Source: Solirubrobacterales bacterium
GTDB taxonomy: Bacteria; Actinomycetota; Thermoleophilia; Solirubrobacterales; Solirubrobacteraceae
Direction of reading: 5' to 3'
NCBI GenBank assembly: GCA_017354065.1
Contig: JAFMRN010000129.1
Location: 1 to 6,830 of the forward strand
Length of the DNA: 6,830 nt
Part shown: in pieces, positions 1-4,623 of the stretch
How the letters are laid out: every line of letters starts with the position of its first letter
How positions within the stretch are numbered: position 1 is the first letter of the stretch
Made by a program: the position numbers and the translations under genes
The notes under the pieces: generated by a model
Told to the model about the DNA's origin: nothing
The model's database searches: none
The model's input: the letters and a program-made list of their open reading frames with translations, nothing else

Positions 1-155
1 ACGGCGCCGGCCAACCGGCGGACCTGACGGTGGTCGGCTCCCAGGCAAGCGCCAAGCCCGGCACCGTGGCCTTGGGCGGCAACGCCCGCGCAAGCCTGAA
101 CGCAACCCGTGGATCGGTGCTGATCCTGCGCCGCGGCGTCGCACTGGAGCTCTGA
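1..155 (+). CDS. Universal stress protein (UspA-like), C-terminal end, 5' truncated by window
   Basis: The open frame enters from the left edge and ends at TGA 153-155, giving the last 50 residues of a protein. It holds a beta-strand plus glycine stretch (ADLTVVGSQ), then an ALGGNARASLNA segment and a final strand GSVLILRRG. This is the order seen at the C-terminus of UspA-family nucleotide-binding proteins: a 'DLVVVGSR' strand, a glycine-rich phosphate-binding turn, a helix, then a 'PVLVV' strand. The usual G-2x-G-9x-G(S/T) ATP motif is only partly matched, since GGN stands where GS/GT is expected. ATP binding is therefore uncertain. The start and the N-terminal two thirds lie outside the window. 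The family call rests on a short piece and is moderate at best; that the stretch is coding is more certain. Confidence 0.5.
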   Translation, partial: GAGQPADLTVVGSQASAKPGTVALGGNARASLNATRGSVLILRRGVALEL

Positions 156-171
156 GCGCTTGCCCGGGGCG

Positions 172-501
172 ATGCCACAAGATCACTGGTGGGCGCTGCG
201 CCAGCACAAGGGCCTGAGCGCGCGCCAGAAATGGCTGTGGGGCGCGGGCGCGGTTCTGCTGATCGCGGTGCTGGTCCTGGCCATCGCGCTGGCCGGCGGC
301 TCCTCGGCCCGGCGCGGCTGCTTCACCGCCAACCTGCCGGGCGCGATGGGCGCGGAGACCGTGCACCAGTGCGGCGCCGAGGCGCGCCAGACCTGCTCGA
401 CGGTCAGGCAATCACCGCGCTACCCCCCGGTCGTCGTGGCGCTGATCCGCGACGCCTGCCGCGCGGGCGGATTGAAGACGCCCGCTTGGCCGCGTGGATA
501 A
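172..501 (+). CDS. Small single-pass membrane protein with four cysteines, unknown function
   Basis: I do not recognise a named family. The protein has 109 residues from ATG 172. A TTG at 160 would add four residues and has a GGAG ten bases upstream, so the start is open. A basic N-terminus (about 1-20, WWALRQHKGLSARQKW) precedes one strongly hydrophobic helix (about 21-43). A region of about 65 residues follows with cysteines at 50, 67, 75 and 96, enough for two disulfides if it is exported. The positive-inside rule puts the N-terminus in the cytoplasm and the cysteine part outside. It follows the upstream stress-protein frame by 16 bases in the same direction and may share its transcript. 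Hydrophobicity, codon use and spacing support a real gene; nothing supports a specific role. Confidence 0.6.
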   Translation: MPQDHWWALRQHKGLSARQKWLWGAGAVLLIAVLVLAIALAGGSSARRGCFTANLPGAMGAETVHQCGAEARQTCSTVRQSPRYPPVVVALIRDACRAGGLKTPAWPRG

Positions 502-656
502 GGCCAGATGTAGAAGCGCCCTGACTGAAGTACTGGCCTGAGGGATATGGCTGCCCAGGCGGCCCTGAAGGAAGCTTCCTCCCGTGCCCGCCCGGGTACC
601 GCTGCCGCCTGGCAGCGATATCAACCGCAACCCTCCGGGTGAGGGCAAGGAGTTCC
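502..656 (+). promoter_or_regulatory. Structured leader/intergenic region upstream of the ammonium transporter
   Basis: No gene is visible here, but several inverted repeats are. AGGCCAG (501-507) can pair with CTGGCCT (533-539). GCCTG (536-540) can pair with CAGGC (556-560), so the first two stems compete for the same bases. AGGAAGCTTCCT (569-580) is a perfect 12-base palindrome. CGCTGCC (600-606) pairs with GGCAGCG (611-617) around a 4-base loop. CCCTC (631-635) pairs with GAGGG (641-645), ending one base before the amt Shine-Dalgarno. The stem at 501-539 could end transcription of the preceding small gene; the rest may be amt leader RNA. I saw no confident sigma-70 promoter. The regulatory role is inference. 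Confidence 0.35.
647..652 (+). promoter_or_regulatory. Ribosome binding site AAGGAG that fixes the amt start
   Basis: AAGGAG lies four bases before ATG 657. It favours that ATG over the in-frame GTG at 639, which would place the Shine-Dalgarno inside the coding region. The 5-bp hairpin 631-645 ends directly upstream of it. Confidence 0.65.
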
Positions 657-2135
657 ATGACCCCAACAATTTCCAATTACGCCGGCAGTTGGTTAGTAGG
701 TGGAGACACCTCCTGGCAGCTCACAGCGGCGACCCTAGTCGGCCTGATGTCGATCCCCGGCCTGGCGGTTCTGTATGGCGGCGTGATGCAGAAGCGCTGG
801 TCGATCAACTCGATGATGCTCAGCTTTGCCGGCTTCTCAACCGTGCTGATCATCTGGGTCTTGTACTCGTACAAGATGGGCTTCGGTGACTCGCTCACGG
901 GCCACGGCACCGGCTTCTTCCACAACTTCGTGGGCACGCCGGGATCGGTCCTGTCCCCCGGACAGGAGCAGGGCCAGGGCATAGTGCCCACCAGCGGCAC
1001 GGAAACCGGCCTGCCCAAATCGGCGCTCGTCTACTTCCAGTTCGTGTTCGCCGGGATAACCCCGCTGCTGATGCTCGGGTCGGTGCTGGGACGGATCAGC
1101 TTCAAAGCCTGGATCCCGTTCGTCGCCCTGTGGTCGACGCTGATCTACACCGTTGACGCGTTCCTGCTGTGGGGCGGCGGCTGGCTCGCCCAGCAGGGTG
1201 CGATCGACTACTCCGGCGGCTATGTGATCCACCTGTCAGCCGGCGTCTCCGGCTTTGTGCTGGCCGCTGTGATCGGGCCACGCCTGGCACGCGATCGCGA
1301 GATCGACGCGCCCAACAACGTGGCCATGGTCGCGGTCGGCGCGGGCCTGCTGTGGCTCGGCTGGAACGGGTTCAACGGCGGCGATCCGTACACCGCCAAC
1401 TCGTCAGCCGGCGCCGCGATCCTGAACACGAACATCTGTACCGCGGTCGCGTTCATGGGCTGGATCGCGCTGGACTACCTGACCAAGCGCAAGCCAAGCC
1501 TGCTGGGCGGTGTCAACGGCATCATCACCGGCCTGGTTGCGATCACCCCGGCAGCCGGCTACGTGACCGGGCTCGGAGCCATCGCGATCGGCGTGATCGC
1601 CGTTGTGGTCGTGTACTTCGCGCTGAACTACCTGAGCCGGGTACCGCCGTTCCGCAACGTCGACGACACGCTGGGCGTGATCTACACGCACGGGTTCGCC
1701 GGCCTCGCGGGCGGCGTCCTGACCGGCGTGTTCGCCAACTCCAACATGGCGATCGGCTATACGGAGAAGATCTCCCACAACGCCTCAGACCCTGTCTGTA
1801 ACACGGCCATAGGCAAGGTCGCCGCCAACACGGGGCACTGCACCTACACCCCGCACGGAACGCCATCCGGCCTGCTCCAGGGCAGCGGTCACCTGCTGCT
1901 GTGGCAGTGCCTGGCGGCGCTGTGGGTGATCATCTTCTCCGGCGCGGGCACGTTCGTGATCGCCAAGCTGGTGAACCTGGTGGTGCCGCTGCGGATGACC
2001 GAGGAGAACATGGAGATCGGTGACGTGGCCGAGCACGGCCATGAGGTGTACCCATCCGACGTCCCGTCGTTGGGATACGCACCGACGCCGATGCCGCCGC
2101 GGGCGCCGGACACCACACCGGCCAGGACGGTGTAG
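657..2135 (+). CDS. amt: Ammonium transporter (Amt/MEP/Rh family)
   Basis: This is an inner-membrane channel-like carrier for ammonium/ammonia uptake, 492 residues from ATG 657. Family hallmarks are clear: an N-terminal GLAVLYGG segment, FQFVFAGITP in the third helix, and LLWGGGWLAQQGAIDYSGGYVIHLSAGVSG. That last block carries the conserved Asp (D184) and the first pore histidine (H192). YTHGFAGLAGG supplies the second pore histidine (H345), and a TEENMEIGDVAEHGHEVYPSD cytoplasmic tail matches the family tail. About eleven helices are expected. It is longer than the typical 400-450 residues because of an extended loop after the second helix (about residues 88-120) and another at about 361-408 holding C381 and C395. 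No glnK or glnD lies beside it, so PII control, if any, comes from elsewhere. A strong hairpin follows the stop. Confidence 0.95.
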   Translation: MTPTISNYAGSWLVGGDTSWQLTAATLVGLMSIPGLAVLYGGVMQKRWSINSMMLSFAGFSTVLIIWVLYSYKMGFGDSLTGHGTGFFHNFVGTPGSVLSPGQEQGQGIVPTSGTETGLPKSALVYFQFVFAGITPLLMLGSVLGRISFKAWIPFVALWSTLIYTVDAFLLWGGGWLAQQGAIDYSGGYVIHLSAGVSGFVLAAVIGPRLARDREIDAPNNVAMVAVGAGLLWLGWNGFNGGDPYTANSSAGAAILNTNICTAVAFMGWIALDYLTKRKPSLLGGVNGIITGLVAITPAAGYVTGLGAIAIGVIAVVVVYFALNYLSRVPPFRNVDDTLGVIYTHGFAGLAGGVLTGVFANSNMAIGYTEKISHNASDPVCNTAIGKVAANTGHCTYTPHGTPSGLLQGSGHLLLWQCLAALWVIIFSGAGTFVIAKLVNLVVPLRMTEENMEIGDVAEHGHEVYPSDVPSLGYAPTPMPPRAPDTTPARTV

Positions 2136-2146
2136 CTCGAGGGAAC

Positions 2147-2175
2147 GGACCCAGCCCTGGGCATGTGCTGGGTCC
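2147..2175 (+). terminator. Inverted repeat just after the amt stop
   Basis: GGACCCAG (2147-2154) pairs perfectly with CTGGGTCC (2168-2175) around a 13-base loop, eleven bases after the amt stop. There is no T-tract. With the hairpin at 2181-2228 it probably forms a tandem transcription stop. Confidence 0.4.
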
Positions 2176-2180
2176 ACATA

Positions 2181-2228
2181 GCAGTCTCGGGAGCTCGAGC
2201 GCGGGGAACCGCTCGGGCTCCCGACTGC
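2181..2228. terminator. Very strong hairpin between convergent genes, probable bidirectional terminator
   Basis: GCAGT (2181-2185) pairs with ACTGC (2224-2228). After a two-base bulge, CGGGAGCTCGAGC (2188-2200) pairs with GCTCGGGCTCCCG (2211-2223) with one T-G wobble, closing a ten-base loop. That gives about 18 base pairs, mostly GC. It lies between the 3' ends of amt (plus) and the zinc-ribbon gene (minus, stop at 2233), where a shared terminator is expected. Neither strand has a clean T-tract, as is common for actinobacterial stem-only terminators. Confidence 0.55.
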
Positions 2229-2232
2229 GTTG

Positions 2233-2505
2233 TCAGCCGGAGCGTCGCCACGGCAGCCAGCGGCGCCGCGGGGGCTTCGGCTGGGTCGCCTGCCACTCAG
2301 CCTTGGTAGGCAGCTTTCCCGCCTTGCGCATCTGCATCACGCAGACGCTGTGGGCGTGGCGCCGGCGCTGGTGGTCGCCCTCCGGGAACAGCAGCATGTG
2401 CTCGCTCATCGCGGGTAGCTGCTTCCCGCAGAACGGACATTTGTAGGTGGCCGGCTTGGTGCTCTGTGCCCGCCGGGCTTCCCACCACAGAGGTCGCTCC
2501 GCCAT
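2233..2505 (-). CDS. Small zinc-ribbon-like protein, unknown function
   Basis: The predicted protein has 90 residues from ATG 2505-2503. A metal site is readable: YKCPFCGKQL (C23, C26), then about 23 residues later RRRHAHSVC (H50, H52, C55). Together these can make a CxxC...H/HxxC zinc site. The ends are basic and rich in Arg/Trp (RRRWLPWRRSG at the C-terminus), which would suit nucleic-acid or ribosome contact. There is no membrane segment. It converges on amt with the strong hairpin between, and diverges from the hydroxylase gene across 25 bases. On its own strand TAGCCT lies 12 to 7 bases before the ATG, the usual place of a -10 box in leaderless actinobacterial genes, and there is no Shine-Dalgarno at proper spacing. 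I judge the gene real; the function is not known to me. Confidence 0.75.
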   Translation of the reverse strand: MAERPLWWEARRAQSTKPATYKCPFCGKQLPAMSEHMLLFPEGDHQRRRHAHSVCVMQMRKAGKLPTKAEWQATQPKPPRRRWLPWRRSG

Positions 2506-2530
2506 CGCCTGAGGCTATCCTTAATCGCCT
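2506..2530. promoter_or_regulatory. 25-base divergent promoter region (zinc-ribbon gene / hydroxylase)
   Basis: Two genes start head to head with only 25 bases between them. On the minus strand TAGCCT (2517-2512) sits at -12 to -7 from the ATG. On the plus strand TATCCT (2516-2521) sits at -15 to -10 from the hydroxylase ATG. Both fit the TANNNT pattern and overlap by two bases, so leaderless or near-leaderless, mutually exclusive transcription is possible. The nearest Shine-Dalgarno-like string for the hydroxylase (GAGG 2511-2514) is 16 bases away, too far to be used. Confidence 0.4.
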
Positions 2531-3175
2531 ATGCACCTACTGGCCGAACGTGCGGAGGAACTGAAGGGCTTGTCCAAGTCCGAGGTGCTGCGCGCCTCAC
2601 CGCGCATGTTTGAGTGGGGCTGGCTGGACAAGCTCTCACGCGTGCATCCCGCGGTCCCGCCGACGCTGTTCGTGCCGGTGATAACCGCGATGTTGGTGCT
2701 CGGCTTTGTCGGCGGCGTCGGCTGGTGGGCGCCGGTCTGGATGCTCGGCGGCTACCTGTTCTGGACCCTGACCGAGTACTGGCTGCACCGGATCGTGTTC
2801 CACTTCGAGCCCGACCACGGGATCGGCGCGGAGCTGCACTGGATCATGCACGGCGTCCACCACGACCACCCGAACGACCCGATGCGCCTGGTCATGCCCC
2901 CCTCCGTATCGGTACCCCTGGCCGTGTTGTTCAACTTCGTTTTCTACCTGGTGATCGGCACGCCGGGCTTCTGGACCTTCGGCGCGGCGTTCCTGGCCGG
3001 GTATCTCGCCTACGACATGCTCCATTACCACGTGCACCATCACCGTCCGCGCACCTGGCTGGGAAAAAAGCTGCGCGAGCTGCACATGCGCCACCACTTC
3101 CAGGACCACGACACCGGCTACGGCGTCTCGGCGCCGTTCTGGGATCACGTCTTCGGCACCGCTCCCAAACGCTAA
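2531..3175 (+). CDS. Sterol desaturase/fatty acid hydroxylase family membrane enzyme
   Basis: This is a di-iron membrane oxygenase of 214 residues. Histidine clusters appear in the family order: H86-RIVF-H91 (HX4H), H107-GV-H110-H111 (HX2HH), H165-Y-H167-V-H169-H170-H171, and H185-MR-H188-H189. Together they would hold two irons at the cytoplasmic face. Hydrophobic helices lie at about 43-63, 66-85, 124-145 and 147-166, with a short amphipathic N-terminus. The closest known group is the fatty acid 2-hydroxylase (FA2H/Scs7) type. Its usual N-terminal cytochrome b5 domain is absent here, as in most bacterial members, so electrons must come from another protein. The substrate is likely an acyl chain or lipid but cannot be fixed from sequence. 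No lipid gene is adjacent. The stop lies 13 bases before tRNA-Ser(GCU). Confidence 0.9.
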   Translation: MHLLAERAEELKGLSKSEVLRASPRMFEWGWLDKLSRVHPAVPPTLFVPVITAMLVLGFVGGVGWWAPVWMLGGYLFWTLTEYWLHRIVFHFEPDHGIGAELHWIMHGVHHDHPNDPMRLVMPPSVSVPLAVLFNFVFYLVIGTPGFWTFGAAFLAGYLAYDMLHYHVHHHRPRTWLGKKLRELHMRHHFQDHDTGYGVSAPFWDHVFGTAPKR

Positions 3176-3188
3176 AGTTCCCCCTCCC

Positions 3189-3278
3189 GGAGAGGTGGCC
3201 GAGTGGTTGAAGGCGCTCGCCTGCTAAGCGAGTATGGGGGTAATACCTCCATCGGGAGTTCGAATCTCCTCCTCTCCG
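3189..3278 (+). tRNA. trnS(gcu): tRNA-Ser (anticodon GCU)
   Basis: This is a class II tRNA of 90 bases. The acceptor stem is GGAGAGG (3189-3195) with CCTCTCC (3271-3277), discriminator G3278. The anticodon stem is CTCGC (3216-3220)/GCGAG (3228-3232), with loop CTGCTAA and anticodon GCT at 3223-3225, reading AGC/AGU. The long variable arm (3233-3253) forms an 8-bp stem with one G-T pair. The T arm is GGGAG-TTCGAAT-CTCCT (3254-3270). No CCA is encoded. Only 13 bases separate it from the upstream hydroxylase stop, so its promoter lies inside that gene or it is cut from a shared transcript. Confidence 0.97.
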
Positions 3279-3284
3279 CTTCGC

Positions 3285-3311
3285 GGCGGCCGGTCTTTGA
3301 GACCGGCCGCC
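3285..3311. terminator. Convergent hairpin between tRNA-Ser(GCU) and the peroxidase gene
   Basis: GGCGGCCGGTC (3285-3295) pairs perfectly with GACCGGCCGCC (3301-3311) around TTTGA, an 11-bp GC-rich stem. It begins six bases after the tRNA discriminator and abuts the peroxidase stop (3312-3314, minus strand). There is no T-tract on either side. Position and stability support a shared bidirectional terminator. Confidence 0.65.
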
Positions 3312-3842
3312 CTATTGGAGCGCCTGCTCGATCGCGGTGACCACCTCAGGGTCCTCGGGCCTGGTCTTGGTGCCAAAGCGCTTGATCAGTTTGCCGTCCG
3401 CGCCGACCAGGTACTTGGCGAAGTTCCAGTTCGGCGGGCCTGAGTTCGGCTGGCTGTTGAGGTCCTGCCACAGCGGGTCGGGGTCGGCCCGCACCGACGT
3501 TGTGCGGGTCAGCGGGAAGCTAACGCCGTAGTTCTTCTGACAGAACGCGCCGACCTCCTCATCACTGTCGAGCTCCTGATCCGCGAAGTCCCCCGACGGG
3601 GAGCCGAGCACGGTCAGGCCGCGGTCCTTGTAGGTCTCATGCAGCCGCTGGAGGCCCTCATACTGCGGCGTGAACCCGCACTTGGACGCCGTATTGACAA
3701 TCAGCGTCGGATGCCCGCGCAGCGTGCTCAGGTCCAGCTCGCCGCCGTCCAGCAACGTCACCTTGTGCGCATAGATGTCAGAGGCGACTTCCTGCTTCTT
3801 TGGCTTTTTCAGATACAGCTTGGCTGTCGAGAGAAGCGTCAT
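3312..3842 (-). CDS. Glutathione peroxidase family (thiol peroxidase) protein
   Basis: This is a thioredoxin-fold peroxidase reducing hydrogen or lipid hydroperoxides, 176 residues from ATG 3842-3840. The catalytic tetrad is present: Cys55 in NTASKCGFTPQYEGL, Gln89 in DFADQE, and Trp139-Asn140 in NWNFAKYLVGADGK. The enzyme is the cysteine type, not selenocysteine. I see no Cys at the usual second-Cys positions: the FP-C-NQF-type site reads GSPSGDF, and the region around residue 116 has Ser. C101 in GAFCQKN is the only other cysteine. Recycling may therefore be 1-Cys or use C101. An in-frame ATG at 3869 would add nine residues, but a GGGAGG nine bases upstream favours 3842. The gene stands alone, between two serine tRNAs, and diverges from the second. 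Confidence 0.92.
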   Translation of the reverse strand: MTLLSTAKLYLKKPKKQEVASDIYAHKVTLLDGGELDLSTLRGHPTLIVNTASKCGFTPQYEGLQRLHETYKDRGLTVLGSPSGDFADQELDSDEEVGAFCQKNYGVSFPLTRTTSVRADPDPLWQDLNSQPNSGPPNWNFAKYLVGADGKLIKRFGTKTRPEDPEVVTAIEQALQ

Positions 3843-3851
3843 GAACGTAAT

Positions 3852-3857
3852 CCTCCC
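3852..3857 (-). promoter_or_regulatory. Ribosome binding site of the peroxidase gene
   Basis: On the minus strand GGGAGG ends nine bases before ATG 3842. It decides for this start over the upstream in-frame ATG at 3869, which has no comparable site. Confidence 0.55.
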
Positions 3858-3878
3858 ACTACCATCCATTGCCCACCA

Positions 3879-3965
3879 GGAGAGGTGGCAGAGCGGTTGA
3901 ATGCACCAGTCTTGAAAACTGGCAGGCCTTTACGGGTCTCGGGGGTTCGAATCCCCCCCTCTCCG
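3879..3965 (+). tRNA. trnS(uga): tRNA-Ser (anticodon UGA)
   Basis: This is a class II tRNA of 87 bases. The acceptor stem is GGAGAGG (3879-3885) with CCTCTCC (3958-3964), discriminator G3965. The anticodon stem is CCAGT (3906-3910)/ACTGG (3918-3922), with loop CTTGAAA and anticodon TGA at 3913-3915, reading UCN serine codons. A long variable arm occupies about 3923-3940. The T arm is GGGGG-TTCGAAT-CCCCC (3941-3957). No CCA is encoded. It starts 36 bases from the divergent peroxidase ATG, and TACCAT (3860-3865) is a possible -10 box. Its 3' end lies eight bases from the end of the convergent TetR gene. Confidence 0.97.
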
Positions 3966-3973
3966 TGTTGTGC

Positions 3974-4594
3974 TCAGGGTCGCGTGGCAGCGCCCTGAAG
4001 CACCCAGCGGATCGCCGTTTCCAGTACCGCGAGGTCCTGGGGCGGGTGTGCGAGGGCGTCGAGCAGAACCCCGTCCAGCAGCACCGCCATGGTGCGCCCG
4101 TCACGTTCGGGGTCATCGGAGCCGAGGACCCGGGCGAGCGTCGCGCACATTTCCCAGAAAACGCCAGCGGCAGCGGTCATCCGCGCCGCGTGCGCGGGCT
4201 CGCGTGCGCCTTGGAGCTCTAGCTCGAGCCGCGCCAAATGCATCGCCGCGGGGCTGGCATGCCATTCAGACATGCCGCGCGCCAGCACGTCAACGTCCGG
4301 CTTACCGCCCTCCCGCAGGCTCTCCTCGACTTGGGCGGCAAGCGCTCGGCACTGGCGCTCTGACTGCTCACAGAGCCAGTTCACCAGCGCGGTTATCAAC
4401 CCGTCCCGGCTCCCGAACCAGTACGTGACAGAGCCGTGGGGCACGCCCGCGGCTTGCTCGACCGCGCGGTGTGAAAGCGCGCCAAGGCCCTGGGCCTCGA
4501 CCAGCTCCGCAGCTGCTTGTAAGAGCTGTGTGCGACGTTCGAACTCAGGCACTCCGGCGCTGAGTAAAGCAGCGCGCTTGACAATTTTCTCCAT
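3974..4594 (-). CDS. TetR/AcrR family transcriptional repressor of the adjacent MFS exporter
   Basis: This is a ligand-responsive DNA-binding repressor of 206 residues. The N-terminal TetR domain spans about 19-70, with the helix-turn-helix at about 41-60 (LSHRAVEQAAGVPHGSVTYWF) followed by the typical GSRDGLITALV. The rest is a helical ligand-binding and dimer region with no readable ligand specificity. The frame stays open further upstream, but ATG 4594-4592 is the natural start because the next 19 bases and the divergent MFS ATG form one palindrome. On its strand GAAGG lies nine bases before the ATG. The TetR/MFS divergent pair with a shared operator is the classic efflux-control arrangement, so autorepression plus exporter repression is likely. 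The gene ends eight bases from tRNA-Ser(UGA) with no visible terminator, so readthrough would be antisense to that tRNA. Confidence 0.92.
   Translation of the reverse strand: MEKIVKRAALLSAGVPEFERRTQLLQAAAELVEAQGLGALSHRAVEQAAGVPHGSVTYWFGSRDGLITALVNWLCEQSERQCRALAAQVEESLREGGKPDVDVLARGMSEWHASPAAMHLARLELELQGAREPAHAARMTAAAGVFWEMCATLARVLGSDDPERDGRTMAVLLDGVLLDALAHPPQDLAVLETAIRWVLQGAATRP
4578..4583 (+). promoter_or_regulatory. Candidate -35 box (TTGACA) for the MFS gene
   Basis: A perfect TTGACA lies inside the start of the TetR gene. With a 17-base spacer the -10 box would be 4601-4606 (AAGCCT, a poor match) and transcription would begin at about 4613, next to ATG 4614. This would be a leaderless mRNA with the operator covering the -10 and start. 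The weak -10 keeps confidence low. Confidence 0.35.
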
Positions 4595-4623
4595 CTGTAG
4601 AAGCCTTCTACATATGGAGAAAA
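4585..4623. promoter_or_regulatory. 39-base palindromic TetR operator spanning both start codons
   Basis: The core TGTAGAAG-C-CTTCTACA (4596-4612) is a perfect 8+1+8 inverted repeat. After one mismatched pair (4595/4613) the symmetry continues for ten more pairs: TTTTCTCCAT (4585-4594) against ATGGAGAAAA (4614-4623). In all, 18 of 19 pairs match. The outer arms contain the first three codons (Met-Glu-Lys) of both the repressor and the exporter. A 17-base core is the right size for TetR-family dimers. Binding here would block both promoters and both translation starts. Confidence 0.85.

Noticed and set aside
522..576. Possible glutamine riboswitch ahead of amt: TGAAGTA, then a GGCC/GGCC stem, then CTGAAGGAA resembles part of the glnA RNA motif.
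   Set aside because: The 5' strand that should pair with the sequence after GAAG to close the outer stem (a GCTTC-like run about 20 bases before GAAGTA) is missing, the inner stem base is mismatched, and the motif is known mainly from cyanobacteria. A covariance-model search of 490-600 would settle it.
639..656. GTG start at 639 for amt.
   Set aside because: It would put the AAGGAG ribosome site inside the coding region and overlap the 631-645 hairpin. ATG 657 is better placed.
1169..1801. Long arginine-rich open frames overlapping amt, the hydroxylase and the exporter on both strands.
   Set aside because: They are typical shadow frames of high-GC genes: low complexity, Arg/Pro/Gly rich, without motifs, and fully inside confident genes.
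2165..2446. Plus-strand frame opposite the zinc-ribbon gene.
   Set aside because: It begins inside the 2147-2175 inverted repeat and runs through the strong 2181-2228 hairpin, shows no motif, and the minus strand has a clear CxxC/HxHxxC protein.
3843..3869. Upstream ATG of the peroxidase gene adding nine residues.
   Set aside because: No ribosome site at a useful distance, while GGGAGG lies nine bases before the ATG at 3842.
4089..4613. In-frame upstream extension of the MFS gene by 175 codons.
   Set aside because: It is antisense to the TetR coding region, low in transporter features, and crosses the operator. Protein family alignment begins at Met 4614.
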